Below are positions 42,901 to 53,112 of a stretch of 64,000 nt of DNA, in pieces (position 1 is the stretch's first letter; each line of letters opens with the position of its first letter). Origin of the DNA: Cladosporium sp. IMV 00045 (taxonomy: Eukaryota; Ascomycota; Dothideomycetes; Cladosporiales; Cladosporiaceae); NCBI GenBank assembly GCA_001931905.2, contig MSJI02000794.1, positions 62,001 to 126,000 on the forward strand, read 5' to 3'. The translations under genes and the position numbers were made by a program. The notes beneath the pieces were generated by a model. That model was not told the origin of the DNA, searched no databases, and was given only the letters and a program-made list of their open reading frames with translations.

Positions 42901-44964
42901 CTAGATGAAAAATCCAACAACCGCAGTAACACCAGCAGCACACGCCCAACAAACAACAGCCCAAGCACCACTCGCTGCCTCTCTCGACGCCGCACCGATA
43001 ACCGAGCCATTCCTATGCAGCGTCCCCTTCCGCTCAAAAAGCTGAACAATAGACCCAGTCGGCTCAACAGGCAAGTAAACAGGCTGATCATCCAGCACCT
43101 GCGCCATCGCAACAGCAGCGAACCATGCGATCGCTAGGACCGTCAGGGCAACTTTTCCTATGCCCGCTTTGACACCGGCAGAATAGACCCGTCTCGCTCC
43201 CCTCCTGTCCAGAATGATCGGGCACAAAGCCTGGTTGCTCTCTGTGCACATTCCGGTTGGGATTGCGTTTCTTGGTGGCAAGGGTACAAGGATTGGACAC
43301 AGAGCTTGATTGGCTTCGGTGCAGGGCCTAGTTGGGTCGAGTACCTGAAGAGGGCACAGGGCTTGGTTGGCTTCGGTGCAGGGCGGTGGGGTCAAGGCTG
43401 GCGGCCAGACTGTTGTTGTTGTGTAATATGTTATCCAGATTGGGTCGGTTTCTTGCCTTGGTGAGAGTGCGGTGGTTGTTGCTGGTTTGATGTCGTGAGA
43501 GATGGTGGGAGTTGTGGTGCTGACTTTCTCGATCTCGTTGGGGGGAGAGTGGTCAATGATATCGGTGTCTTCTTCTACACGATTCTCTTTGAATGCACGC
43601 GAAGCTGCGAAAGCGGCCAACGCCGGTACGAAGAAGCTTCCCATGAGGATCAGGGGGATCAGCAGAAGTAACGGATGAGTCTGGGTTTGTCCGCCGCCGC
43701 TTCTATAATACCAGCTCTGCGGCTTGTCCTTCCTCTGAAAGGTTGACGTTGCTTCTATCATTTGCGCAGTAATCAATGGCGTTGGTGTGAGTTCTTTGGT
43801 TGGCGTGAAGCCTGGATCGGTGCTGGTTGGTTCTGCAAGAGCCATTGGAATCATCATCGTGGCGAGAAGCAGGAGTGCTACGAGCGCTGCGATACCGCTG
43901 TATCCAGGGTAGCTAGTGGTAATCGTGTCCTCATTGTCGATGATTTCCTTTTCGGTATTTGAGGATGGCTCGTCATCTTTTGAGGCCAAATTCTTTCTTT
44001 CTGACAGCATCCGCCCAGCCACCATGTGGTGAATGGTGGTATATTGATCCACATCATGGGAACTTGAGGGCGTTGTCACTGCCAACGAACGTGAGCCTGT
44101 ATCAGCTCTCTCAGTAACTGATTGATCTCCCGAGATCAAAGAACCCGGCACAGCGCCATGAAGCTGGCCAGCTGCGGAACCCACCAGGCGAGCCACAAGA
44201 AAAGCCACCAAAGTGAACTGAACGATCTTCCAGAGCTCACTCAGGACAGGTGTTCCGGGGTATTCAGCAATGCACACCGTATTACCAGACCCACTTCCAG
44301 GATAAGGATAGTCGATCGAGTCTAGCGTGGGCTCTGAGGTAACCTGTGCGCGGATCATGGTCGATGAGGTCGCCAGGTCAGCAGTGGATGCGGCTTGTAC
44401 TTTTGTGGCGTCGTAGAAGAAACCGCCAATAATGAGTCCCAAACCGATGAGTGCGCTCATCGATGTGCGAGTGAACAAGCTCAGAGTGAAAAACGCTGCG
44501 AGGGTGTATTGCACCAGCCTCAGGGCATCGCCAAGTAGGTGAATCGGAGGAGAAGAGGAATAAATTGGATCGGGGGGCCCCTTTGGAGTACTCGGGTCCA
44601 TGCAATCATGAATCGCGCCATTGCAAACACCGCCTGCCAATGCAGCTGCATTGACCTTCATAGCGTTGTAGAATAGTCCGCCAAAGATGATGAGCAAGGC
44701 GATGGCGGCGCTCTTTGAGGCTCTGAGAAAAGGCCTGAGGACTAGAAAGGCCAAACCAGCAAGATTGAACAGCCCCAATACATGACTCTGCGAGTATGTT
44801 CTGGCAGAAGAGGAACGGTATACGGATACCGACGGGGCTGACGTGGCTGTCGGAGAGGGAACAGCCGCGTAAGTACCAGCTGGAGGTGGTCTTGTATCAT
44901 AACAAATAGGACCTGGAGGGCAGCCTGGGTCCGTCGTTGCTGGTGCAATATTCGCCGTAGCCAT
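42901..44964 (-). CDS. Multi-span membrane protein with internal repeats, 687 aa, unknown function
   Basis: Single exon. It has at least five hydrophobic segments. Two ~50-residue modules near the N-terminus resemble each other (AALIIFGGLFYNAMKVNAA-like and LGLIIGGFFYDATKVQAA-like), each preceded by a span, and a third, shorter relative begins LWKIVQFTLVAF. Near the C-terminus the motif CTEANQALCP occurs twice and once as CTESNQALCP. Those Cys pairs suggest a disulfide-rich extracytoplasmic part. I recognise no family. The gene is convergent with the UBX gene. The repeats and low-complexity linkers suggest a fast-evolving, lineage-specific surface or vacuolar protein. Confidence 0.75.
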   Translation of the reverse strand: MATANIAPATTDPGCPPGPICYDTRPPPAGTYAAVPSPTATSAPSVSVYRSSSARTYSQSHVLGLFNLAGLAFLVLRPFLRASKSAAIALLIIFGGLFYNAMKVNAAALAGGVCNGAIHDCMDPSTPKGPPDPIYSSSPPIHLLGDALRLVQYTLAAFFTLSLFTRTSMSALIGLGLIIGGFFYDATKVQAASTADLATSSTMIRAQVTSEPTLDSIDYPYPGSGSGNTVCIAEYPGTPVLSELWKIVQFTLVAFLVARLVGSAAGQLHGAVPGSLISGDQSVTERADTGSRSLAVTTPSSSHDVDQYTTIHHMVAGRMLSERKNLASKDDEPSSNTEKEIIDNEDTITTSYPGYSGIAALVALLLLATMMIPMALAEPTSTDPGFTPTKELTPTPLITAQMIEATSTFQRKDKPQSWYYRSGGGQTQTHPLLLLIPLILMGSFFVPALAAFAASRAFKENRVEEDTDIIDHSPPNEIEKVSTTTPTISHDIKPATTTALSPRQETDPIWITYYTTTTVWPPALTPPPCTEANQALCPLQVLDPTRPCTEANQALCPILVPLPPRNAIPTGMCTESNQALCPIILDRRGARRVYSAGVKAGIGKVALTVLAIAWFAAVAMAQVLDDQPVYLPVEPTGSIVQLFERKGTLHRNGSVIGAASREAASGAWAVVCWACAAGVTAVVGFFI

Positions 44965-45322
44965 GATGTCTTCGAAAATCGAACAAGGTTGATGAGAGAC
45001 CGCTGATCGACACGCAGTCGTCGTGAGACGTTGAAATTTGATGAGGGGGTGCAGGGAGAGGAAAAGGCGGAGGGATGTAGATAGAGAGGAGCCAAATCGC
45101 TCACCTTGTCGGGGCTTTTATGCTTGGAAGGGCCTGCAACACCTCATTCACAGTTGTATGTTTGCACAAGAGTCTTACCAGGGATGTCGTAGTCGCAAGG
45201 GGAAACTGACGTAAATTTCGATGCTACCTATGGCGCTGCTATGATACAAAGAACGACATTGATCGAGGGATTGCTCCTTTCGCCACTACATGCCAACACT
45301 GCGTCCGAAAGACACAGGGCGC
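44965..45322. other. Intergenic
   Basis: About 360 bp of promoter for the repeat membrane protein. No gene seen. Confidence 0.5.
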
Positions 45323-46653
45323 TCATTGACGGTATTGATCGGCACCGAGCATGCTTGCGAAGTTGGCAGATGAACTATGTGCCAGTCAATGACGTTCAAG
45401 ATACATAATATAGAGCCAGATGTTCAGTCGATGACTTACGTCGGCAACGGAAGAGCCGCATCAGGCGCCTGTGGAACCTGAGGAGCCTCAGGAACTTCTG
45501 GCTCTGGAACTTCTCCCACTTCAGTTGCTGGTTCTGTGGATTCTGGGAGATCGATGGTAATTGTAGTGGTGCCCCCCTGGATCGTCGATGTGATGCGGCG
45601 TGTAATGGTGCTTGTGGCATCATCCTCGTCGGGGCTTGCAGGTGTCAGCCTTTGGTTGTCACGAATAATGCTGAACAGAACGGGAACTTACTTCACTTCT
45701 TCCACAGTGTGGGTCTGGAATACCGTGGGCCCTGTAGATACGGTACGGCTGACCATGTCGGTGATTCTGTCTTCTTTGACATACTCCATCTCAATCGTCG
45801 TCGACATGCTGACCGTTTGCAGGATTTTCGTGAGATTTGCCGAGTAAGTCGCGATGATCAGCTGTGACGGGCCGGCGATTTCTGTAGTGAAGTTCACGCT
45901 GGTAGTGGATGTTGCATTGGTCGTCACCAAACTAGTTTTCCAGACTTGATATTCGCGAATGCAGTTCTCCGTGCCGTTGGAGAGCGTGGCACAGACCTTA
46001 ATGTCGACATCTTGAGGCGGCCCAGCGGTCGTCAATTGTTGCCAAGGAGCAAGGAGGTACCTTGTCAATCTTCTGATGCTTGGTGCAGGCGTAACCAATG
46101 CACTTGAGTTGCTGTGGGTACCTGTCGTCCAGTTTCCAGTCGAATTGGCATGCGCAGTCGGCGTGACAAGCACGAAGTCGTATTCGGTGGAGAATGTGAT
46201 GCCTTGAGCACACTTCGTAACGGGATAAGTGGTTGTGAGATCCGTCAAGGTTGTTGCACACACCATCGTCGCCGTTTCTTTGAAAACTGTCGTGCATGAG
46301 CCATTACCTGGCGGGATAGTCACAGAGTAATTCTGGAAAGGAGCAGTCGATGGGATAGTTGAAGGTCGCGACACATGGAAGAATCCAACAGGAGGCAAAT
46401 CGCAGAGCGTGTATTCCGGTATGTACGAAGTAACGATCTGACTTTGTTTGGTCACTTGTACGGGTGATGCCCCGGGGGAAGGTGTTATGATTGCCAAAAC
46501 ACCTGTCGGAGTTGCCAGAGCAGATATGGCTACTGGGTCAGCTTGTCGAATCTGCTTGATGTCGAAAGCTTCATGTCTATGGCCAGGAAGACGTCGAGCT
46601 TGAGCCAGCACCAATACCGCTGATACTGCATACAGCGATCGAAGAAAAGCCAT
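45323..46653 (-). CDS. Ser/Thr-rich secreted or wall protein, about 407 aa, alternative C-terminus
   Basis: Exons complement(45323-45374, 45440-45649, 45692-46653). The signal peptide (FLRSLYAVSAVLVLAQA) is followed by a Thr/Ser-rich, N-glycosylation-rich sequence (NYSV, NGSC, NSTGNWT and others) and a Pro/Glu-rich tail. No family is recognised. The second exon ends exactly where a perfect GTAAGT donor overlaps an in-frame TAA. If spliced, a third exon adds 17 residues and keeps the frame to a TGA; if not, the protein ends as PLPT at 391 aa. I annotate the spliced form but either could be real. The start at 46653 is chosen for the signal peptide. Confidence 0.65.
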
Positions 46654-46924
46654 GTTGGTCAACGATCGCAGAAGTTGTTCGCTCAGGTAGGAAAATACGC
46701 GATAATGCTTCTCGCAAAGCGTGCGTGATGTCGCACATGTATTGTGAAGTAGACGGCATGTCGGCTTAACTTGTTCGCGCCAAGCCTGCCTTGCATTCCT
46801 TTCAAGCCCCCAAAACAAATTTGTTGCCAATGCCCCTGCGGTTGTGGGGCAGGAGGAATGTGTTACATTCGCGCAACACCTTGCAGATCGAGCCGCTTCC
46901 TCGTGCTGTTCCATGAATCTGGGT

Positions 46925-48547
46925 TTATTCGCTGTCGTCACTTGACGACATGTCCTCGTCTTCGTCCGATGAAGCACCCGCGTTCGCCTTCCCACCATTG
47001 GCTCCCGAAGTGGATTTGCGCTGTGAACCCTCCAACAGCGCCTTACGTTCAGCTTGCAGCTTCTGAATCTTCCTAAAGCTAGCAGTTTGAACTCTTCTCA
47101 AGGCCTCCAATTGCGATTTTAGCTCGGCATTTTGTTGTTGGAGATCTGGAGTGGCGGACGCCGTCACAGGCTCATCCAGAGCCATAAAATCGTCAAGCCA
47201 ACTCGCTTCTTCTTTTGCTTTCGTATCAGCCTTGACCTCGCTTCTCGCAGAAGGAGGCGGGCCGTGTCCCCATGCTGCCAGTTCGCTCAGACCCTCATCC
47301 AGCAGCTGAGCTGGCATAGAGGTTCCAAACAATGCTTGAGAGAATAACGATCCAGAAGCCTCGGAATCATCAGCAAGGCTGCCCCTCAATTGCGCATTGA
47401 TTGAATAGCTGCCAGGAATGGCGCCGCCGTTAGAACCGGTATCTTGGAAAGCACCAAATTTAGGCTTGACGACCGTGTCGATGTGTACAAGCCTAGATTT
47501 CTCAGACTCAAACCCAGAGACCGGAATAAATTCCAGATTCGTCACTGGCCCCGGAAGAGGGCCTTGAGGCAAGAACGGCTTCATGTGTCCAGTGGCAATG
47601 TCCCAACCGATAATGGTGCCTGACTGATAGCCAGCGAGAACAGCGGTACCGTCAAATGACAATCCAAGGCTCAGTACAGCACCAGTTGAAGCATCAGGAG
47701 GCGACATAGCCTTCGACTTGGGTTGCACTGGTGTCAAAGCATCGGATCCGTTCTGGATGCCATCGGTTTTTCCTGTGGCAGAGAGGAGGTCCACGCGCTG
47801 CACGCCACCATTTTCATAGCTGACGTAGAAAGCGCGATCAGCCGGGTCTACAGCCAGAGAAGTTGGTACAGCAGGGAGCAAAAATGTCCTGAGCACAGCG
47901 TTGGAGTGGTAATCCCAGACAAGGCACGTCTTGTCATGGGCGGCGGTGATTGCGATGTTTTGGAAACTTTCACTGTGACCAATTGCAATAGCATTTACTG
48001 CAGATCTGTGAGTTGTGAAGCTTCGGATTGGAGCAAGAGGCTGCACTCCATCATTGGAGAAAGACAGCAGCGCGGGAATCGACCAGACGTGACAAGTAGA
48101 ATCCGCGGATGCCGAGACCAGAAAATTTGAGGCTGCATCTACAGCAAGTTGGTTGACGGCTTGTAGATGGGATTGCGCAGTAGTGACTTGTCGTCCAGTT
48201 GCGACCTCCCACAGAAAGACTCGCCCTTCGGTCGTGCCCAATACGAGCACAGCATCATCACAGGCCAATGCCAGGCAGGTAATGCGTTCAGTGAATGGGA
48301 CGGTAGCTTCTTGGTTGCCTTTCTCTCTGTTATAAATATGCACAACTGCTTTCTCGGCCTGTGCAGCAAATAGGTGCGTCGAGCTCACAGCCAGGCAATT
48401 TGCTGGTGTGATGCTCTTCTTGAAGAGTGTCCGCTGTGAACCAGAAGGCTGATACTCATGGACAAAGATGGCAGCATCTTTGGCAACGCTTGTTCCAGTG
48501 GCTTTGAAGGGCGCGCCTATAGCGGCGACAAGATGCTCGGAGAGCAT
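46925..48547 (-). CDS. IPI3: IPI3-like WD40 protein of the Rix1 complex, 540 aa
   Basis: Single exon. IPI3 (WDR18 in animals) belongs to the Rix1-Ipi1-Ipi3 complex that acts in pre-60S maturation and ITS2 processing in the nucleus. WD-like repeats cover about 55-370 (ITCLALACDDAVLVLGTTEGRVFLWEVATG, LAVDAASNFLVSASADSTCHVWSI, NIAITAAHDKTCLVWDYHSNAV). A coiled coil follows near 475-520 and an acidic Ser/Asp tail (SSDEDEDMSSSDDSE) ends it. The ATG at 48547 (MLSEHLV) is preferred over one at 48700 because the family starts close to the first repeat. It is divergent from the SGNH hydrolase. Confidence 0.88.
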   Translation of the reverse strand: MLSEHLVAAIGAPFKATGTSVAKDAAIFVHEYQPSGSQRTLFKKSITPANCLAVSSTHLFAAQAEKAVVHIYNREKGNQEATVPFTERITCLALACDDAVLVLGTTEGRVFLWEVATGRQVTTAQSHLQAVNQLAVDAASNFLVSASADSTCHVWSIPALLSFSNDGVQPLAPIRSFTTHRSAVNAIAIGHSESFQNIAITAAHDKTCLVWDYHSNAVLRTFLLPAVPTSLAVDPADRAFYVSYENGGVQRVDLLSATGKTDGIQNGSDALTPVQPKSKAMSPPDASTGAVLSLGLSFDGTAVLAGYQSGTIIGWDIATGHMKPFLPQGPLPGPVTNLEFIPVSGFESEKSRLVHIDTVVKPKFGAFQDTGSNGGAIPGSYSINAQLRGSLADDSEASGSLFSQALFGTSMPAQLLDEGLSELAAWGHGPPPSARSEVKADTKAKEEASWLDDFMALDEPVTASATPDLQQQNAELKSQLEALRRVQTASFRKIQKLQAERKALLEGSQRKSTSGANGGKANAGASSDEDEDMSSSDDSE

Positions 48548-49033
48548 TTGAAATTGAGGCGAAAGGACTATTATTAGTTGATTGGTTATTTTCGAGTCCT
48601 CTACTAGAATCTGTCGAAGTCTTTCAATCTTCTTCTCAGGATACGCTAACCTGCTTTTGGCACTAGCTCCATTCAAGCCTTCTGCCAGCCTCAGGTACAA
48701 GCGCGACCGCTCTTCACCTTTCGTCTGACCTCATCTACATTTTTACTCTCGCATTAGACCTTGTTCAATAATATTAAGTGAAAAATGGATAAAACAGTGA
48801 TAGTTCGGACATGCGGAGGCACATTGAATTATGGGTATAGCCAAATCATCCACTTTCCACCAATCTCCAATTATCCTCCAGAGATGCATTTAGCCGCAAA
48901 CTCGGTATACTTTGAGCCCCCTCCGTAACCGAAAGAACCGCGCGATGTGCAGATCGCATATATAGTGGCATGCAATCCTGCGTTGACCCTCATGTAATGG
49001 TGATACCAGCAGTAATACTACGAATTCTTGAAA
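48548..49033. promoter_or_regulatory. Divergent promoter, IPI3 / SGNH hydrolase, with TATA box
   Basis: 486 bp. TATATA at 48959-48964 lies 70 bases before the hydrolase ATG, and the IPI3 side has no TATA. Confidence 0.5.
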
Positions 49034-50432
49034 ATGGTTGGTCCAAGGTTGCTTCAGTTTCTATCTCTCGCAATGTGCGCAATCCCGGCATTGGCATCGC
49101 CAGCGCCTCAAGGAGATAACAATAAAGTCATCCCCAAGCCGCGAGATGGCCATTGGGTCGACACATGGGCCTCCATGCCCCAATTGACGGAGCCTAACAA
49201 CTTGCCACCGCCACCATTCGTAGGTATTCCCAAAGTCGACTTTCAAATAATCACGTTCTAACACTTCCTAGAATCAAACAGGCCTTGTCTTCGCGGACTC
49301 GACGATCCGCCAAACCCTGCACATGTCTATTGGTGCCGAGCAAGTCCGCATTCGCATCTCCAACGCATTCGGTCTGACCGACCTGCCCATCACGAAAGCC
49401 ACCATCGCCTACCCCGTCGCAGGCAACGGGTACAATAAAACCGGCTCGCCCATCATCGACACCGACTCTCTGCAAACCCTTAGCTTCAGCGGCAACGGCT
49501 CCATTACAATCCCAAACGGCGCACTCGCCGTCTCCGACCCTCTGAACTTCCCCATCGCACCAGAGTCTATAATCTCTATCACAATCTACCTCGCCACCGG
49601 CCAGACGACCAACGCCATAACGTCGCATCCAGGCAGCCGTACAGCCTCCTGGATCACCGCGGGCGACCACACGGCATCTCGCAACTTCACAGACGCAAGC
49701 ACAGTCGAGTCGTTCCACTGGTACTTCCTCTCGGCGGTGGAAGCATGGTCGCCACGCTCAGCGGGCGCTTTCGCCATCGTAGGCGACTCCATCACCGACG
49801 GACGAGGCAGCTATAACAACGCTAACGGACGCTGGCCGGACTTGCTCTACGCTCGCATGCGCGGCAAGGGCTCCACGAAAAACATCGGCGTCATCAACCA
49901 GGCGGCAGGCGGCAACAGGATCCTCTACGACGGGCTAGGCCCCAACGCGCTAGGCCGCATTGACCGCGACGTGCTCGCGCACAGCGGTGTCAAGTACGCC
50001 ATGGTGTTCGAGGGCGTCAACGACATCGGAACGACGGCCGACGAAATCACCGCGCAGATGCAGACGGGCGATAGGATCATCCAGGCATACAAACAAATGA
50101 TCACGCGCGTGCGTGCGCATGAGATCCCGTTCTTTGGCGCGACCATCACGCCTTTTGGCTGTTATAATAGCACGCTGCAAGCTTACTCGACTCCCCTGAG
50201 AGAGCAGACGCGGTTGCGTGTGAATGACTGGATTAGGAACAGTGGGGCGTTTGATGCGGTTTTGGACTTTGATCTGATTCTCCGTGATCCAAAGAATGCA
50301 ACACAGATGGATGCTGCGTATGATTCGGGCGACTGTTTGCATCCTGGTCCGGCGGGATATAGACGGTTGGCGGAGGCGTTCCCATTGGATGTATTCGGAA
50401 AGTTCAGGAACGGTGTGAGTGGGTTCGAGTGA
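49034..50432 (+). CDS. Secreted SGNH/GDSL hydrolase, 448 aa
   Basis: Exons 49034-49219 and 49272-50432. The signal peptide (about 1-22, ending ALASPAP) is followed by a short Pro-rich stretch and an N-terminal beta-rich part. The SGNH catalytic domain then starts with block I GDSITDGRG near residue 233, contains GGNRIL and GVNDIG (blocks II/III) and ends with DCLHPGPAGYRRLAEAF, giving the Asp-His pair near 415-418. The family are esterases or lipases, including carbohydrate esterases acting on plant or fungal wall polymers; the substrate cannot be set from sequence. It is intact and ordinary in length for secreted fungal members. Confidence 0.88.
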
Positions 50433-50945
50433 GGTTGGTGTAGGCTGTGGAGGTGGTTGCATGCACTAAAAGTTGTTAGTTGCACGAATGAACGCACTGT
50501 TAGTATACGCATATTCACGAGCGGGAAAAAAAAAATGCTGAGCCAGTGCCGTAGAGTGGATGTCGCCAAAAATTCATGTAGCCTCGTTACCTTCTACGCA
50601 ATCTCTTTTTTCTCGAACGCCCCCTCGTTCATCGTCCCATGCATAGTAGTGTAAAATCCAGAAGGTCCAGCGGTCCAGGCACATTGTGTGACACAGCAGA
50701 AGAGGTTTGGGTCGGGTTTTTTTTTTCTGGCGGAGCAGACGGCTGGCATTTGAACATGAATGCTTTGCTGTTCGCTACATCCCCTCAGCTACTAAGCGAG
50801 TATCGTCCCCAAAAGCTGGCGGGCCTTGCTCTCGCTTTTACCATATCAAGCACCCGCTGCCTTTTTGCATCTTTGCCTCAAAGCATGCTCCAAACTCCAT
50901 CATGCCCTTGCCGTTTGTCCCACCAATCGTCACAGAAAGAGTCGC
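50433..50945. other. Intergenic between convergent SGNH hydrolase and eL37
   Basis: About 510 bp of 3' flanks. It contains T and A runs near 50525 and 50720. No gene seen. Confidence 0.5.
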
Positions 50946-51088
50946 TTAGGAGGAGGCGGTGGCGCCACGGGCGCCCTTGGGGGTACCCTTCTGGAAGCCG
51001 TTCTGGAACTTGCGGTTGACGGTCTTCAGGTACTGCATGCGGCCAGAGCCGGTGGTCTTTCTTCTCTTGGCCTTCTCGCCCCAGTTGA
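50946..51088 (-). CDS. RPL37: Ribosomal protein eL37, last exon only, cut by gap
   Basis: The minus strand reads [20 protein letters not shown] and then [14 protein letters not shown], ending ATASS and TAA, which is the C-terminal half of eL37 of the large ribosomal subunit. A CCGCAG acceptor at 51089-51090 precedes it, and part of the intron (to 51106) is visible before the N run. The N-terminal exons, which carry the zinc-binding cysteines, are missing. No sequence across the gap resembles them, so this contig end does not join the next contig. Confidence 0.92.
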
Positions 51089-51106
51089 CTGCGGTAATAT
51101 GTTAGT

Positions 51107-51126
51107 NNNNNNNNNNNNNNNNNNNN
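51107..51126. other. Assembly gap 3 (20 N)
   Basis: The left side is inside an intron of eL37; the right side is in the middle of the FAD oxidoreductase gene. The two are unrelated. The right side matches contig 1 instead. Confidence 0.95.
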
Positions 51127-51963
51127 CCTCAAAAATCCCAAGTCACCGACGCCACGCTCGACGAGTCCTCCAAAACCTGGACCGTCAACCTAACCAGCAC
51201 CATCCCCTCCGACCCCTCCACCCTCTCCGTCTCCACCCCCCGCTTCGTAATGTGCACCGGCTCCTCACCCAACAATTCACCCCTCCCGGTTGACATCCCC
51301 AGCCTCCACGTCCTCGACCTCGACTGCGCCCTCTCCCCCAGCCTGCTCGCGACGACCCTCCAACCCCTCGGCCCCACCTCCATAGCAGTAATCGGCGCCT
51401 CCCACTCCGCCATCCTCGTCCTCATGAACCTCTACAATCTCGCCAAAACCTCCAAGCCCGACCTGCGCATCACCTGGCTCACGCGCCACCCGCTACGCTA
51501 CGCCGAGCAACGCGGCGGCTGGATCCTGCGCGACAACACGGGCCTCAAAGGCAGCGCGGCGGAGTGGGCGCGCAACAACCTCGAGCCCGACACTCTACCC
51601 GCCAGCGACGTGGCGAACTACCTGACGAAAGTCGCCTACTTGGCCGGCGACGAGAAATCCGTCTACGAGCAGCACTTGACCGGCAAGGATTTCTACGTGC
51701 AGGCCATCGGGTACAGTCGCGATCCCATTCCTGCGCTGAAGACGAGTGAGGGCAAGGCCATCGAGCCCGTGTTCGATCACGAGAATGGGCATTTCTCCTA
51801 CTCTCCCGCCGGGTCTGGGAAATCGGAGAAGTTGCCTGGTTTGTTTGGTGCGGGAATCGCTTTCCCGGCGCGCGTGGTGGATCCAGAGGGGAATGTCGAG
51901 TACGCGGTTGGGTTTTTCAAGTTCATGAAGCATGTCAAGAGGGTGATTGGGAGCTGGATCTGA
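51127..51963 (+). CDS. FAD-dependent oxidoreductase, C-terminal part (homeolog A)
   Basis: The frame is open from the gap edge to TGA at 51961-51963, 278 codons. It overlaps the N-terminal fragment 6380-6578 by 199 identical bases and continues into a second nucleotide-binding fold (SIAVIGASHSAILVLMNL), a FYVQAIGYSRDPIPA strand and a C-terminal segment with LFGAGIAFPARVVDPEG. Read with 5660-6578, the gene would code for roughly 519 aa with no break. It has no start codon of its own here. It is convergent with the SET gene. Confidence 0.85.
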   Translation, partial: PQKSQVTDATLDESSKTWTVNLTSTIPSDPSTLSVSTPRFVMCTGSSPNNSPLPVDIPSLHVLDLDCALSPSLLATTLQPLGPTSIAVIGASHSAILVLMNLYNLAKTSKPDLRITWLTRHPLRYAEQRGGWILRDNTGLKGSAAEWARNNLEPDTLPASDVANYLTKVAYLAGDEKSVYEQHLTGKDFYVQAIGYSRDPIPALKTSEGKAIEPVFDHENGHFSYSPAGSGKSEKLPGLFGAGIAFPARVVDPEGNVEYAVGFFKFMKHVKRVIGSWI

Positions 51964-53112
51964 GGAACAGAATCTCCTTCGTTCCCTCTCCCTTACTGAT
52001 ATGATTTTTTTTTCGGGGGTAATTCGATCTCAGGATGTCAATTTATTACACGATATAGACCGCATGTGCATATAGAGGCAGAAAACACCCAACTTATCGC
52101 ATTTTTCCAGATTTTTGACCAGATGGGTTGCCAGTGAGTGGTGCGCGGAACGTCAACAAATAAAACAATGAATCACACGAGGTACATACCCGTCATCTTC
52201 ATTACCATTGCGCAATCCCACCCATCCTATCCGCTTAGTACTGGCCGGCAATCCATCATCCATGTATACGAATGAACCAATCAATATCAGGACGACCCTG
52301 CTCAAATCCAATCAATCGATCAATGCTTAAAGATCGACCTCATGAAGCATTCATTCATTCAGTTTTGAACCAGAGAAACGAGAAGCGAAGGAAAAGAAAG
52401 CAGAAAGATGGGAGTTCTCCATGTCAGCACTCCCTCCACCTTCTTTACATGATGTGTACTTCATCCATTGCCGATCGAATCATGAGTGATATGTATCAAG
52501 TGTCACAAGACGAGAAAGATTTTGATGCGATGCGATTGAATCTTTTGAACAACCAAAGAAGCAGATGGCCCGTATCGACACTAAACATCATCACACGTCA
52601 CGTCAAGAACCAACAAATTCCCCATTCTTATCAATCCCCATTACCCATTCCCTAAGGAGCAGGAGCAAATAGTGCTCACCCGAAATCAAAGACGAAGAAA
52701 CAATTAAAAAAGTTCAAAAAATTACTTGAAACAGAGAAAATGTGAAAAGCTAGAAAATGCAATTCAGAGAAAATACCCTAACATGCCCGCGCGCTGCCCA
52801 AACCCGAGCCAAACCAAAATCACTCGAAATCAAACTGCTCCAGCCTAGCCCAGCCCCAGCTCAAAAGAAAATCCCTATCCATCCGTCCGTCCCTTGTCCG
52901 TCGAACCTTGACATTCGCCTTTGCGCCGTTTGTTGAAAAGAGAGATAAGAAAATAGAAGATGCTTTGTTGAATGAACCATGCAAGAAAAGTCAGTAGCCT
53001 TTGGCGACCGCGGTGCAAAGCAACACCTCCTCGCAAGACCCGCAAGCGCAGCTAACGATACCAGCAATCAACCCATGCAGCTCCCGCCGCCGAAACCAGC
53101 CAGCATCGTCGT
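51964..53112. other. Intergenic between convergent FAD oxidoreductase and SET genes
   Basis: About 1.15 kb, A/T-richer than the flanks, with long A-rich runs at 52380-52420 and 52690-52760. No ORF, tRNA or hairpin stands out. Confidence 0.5.
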
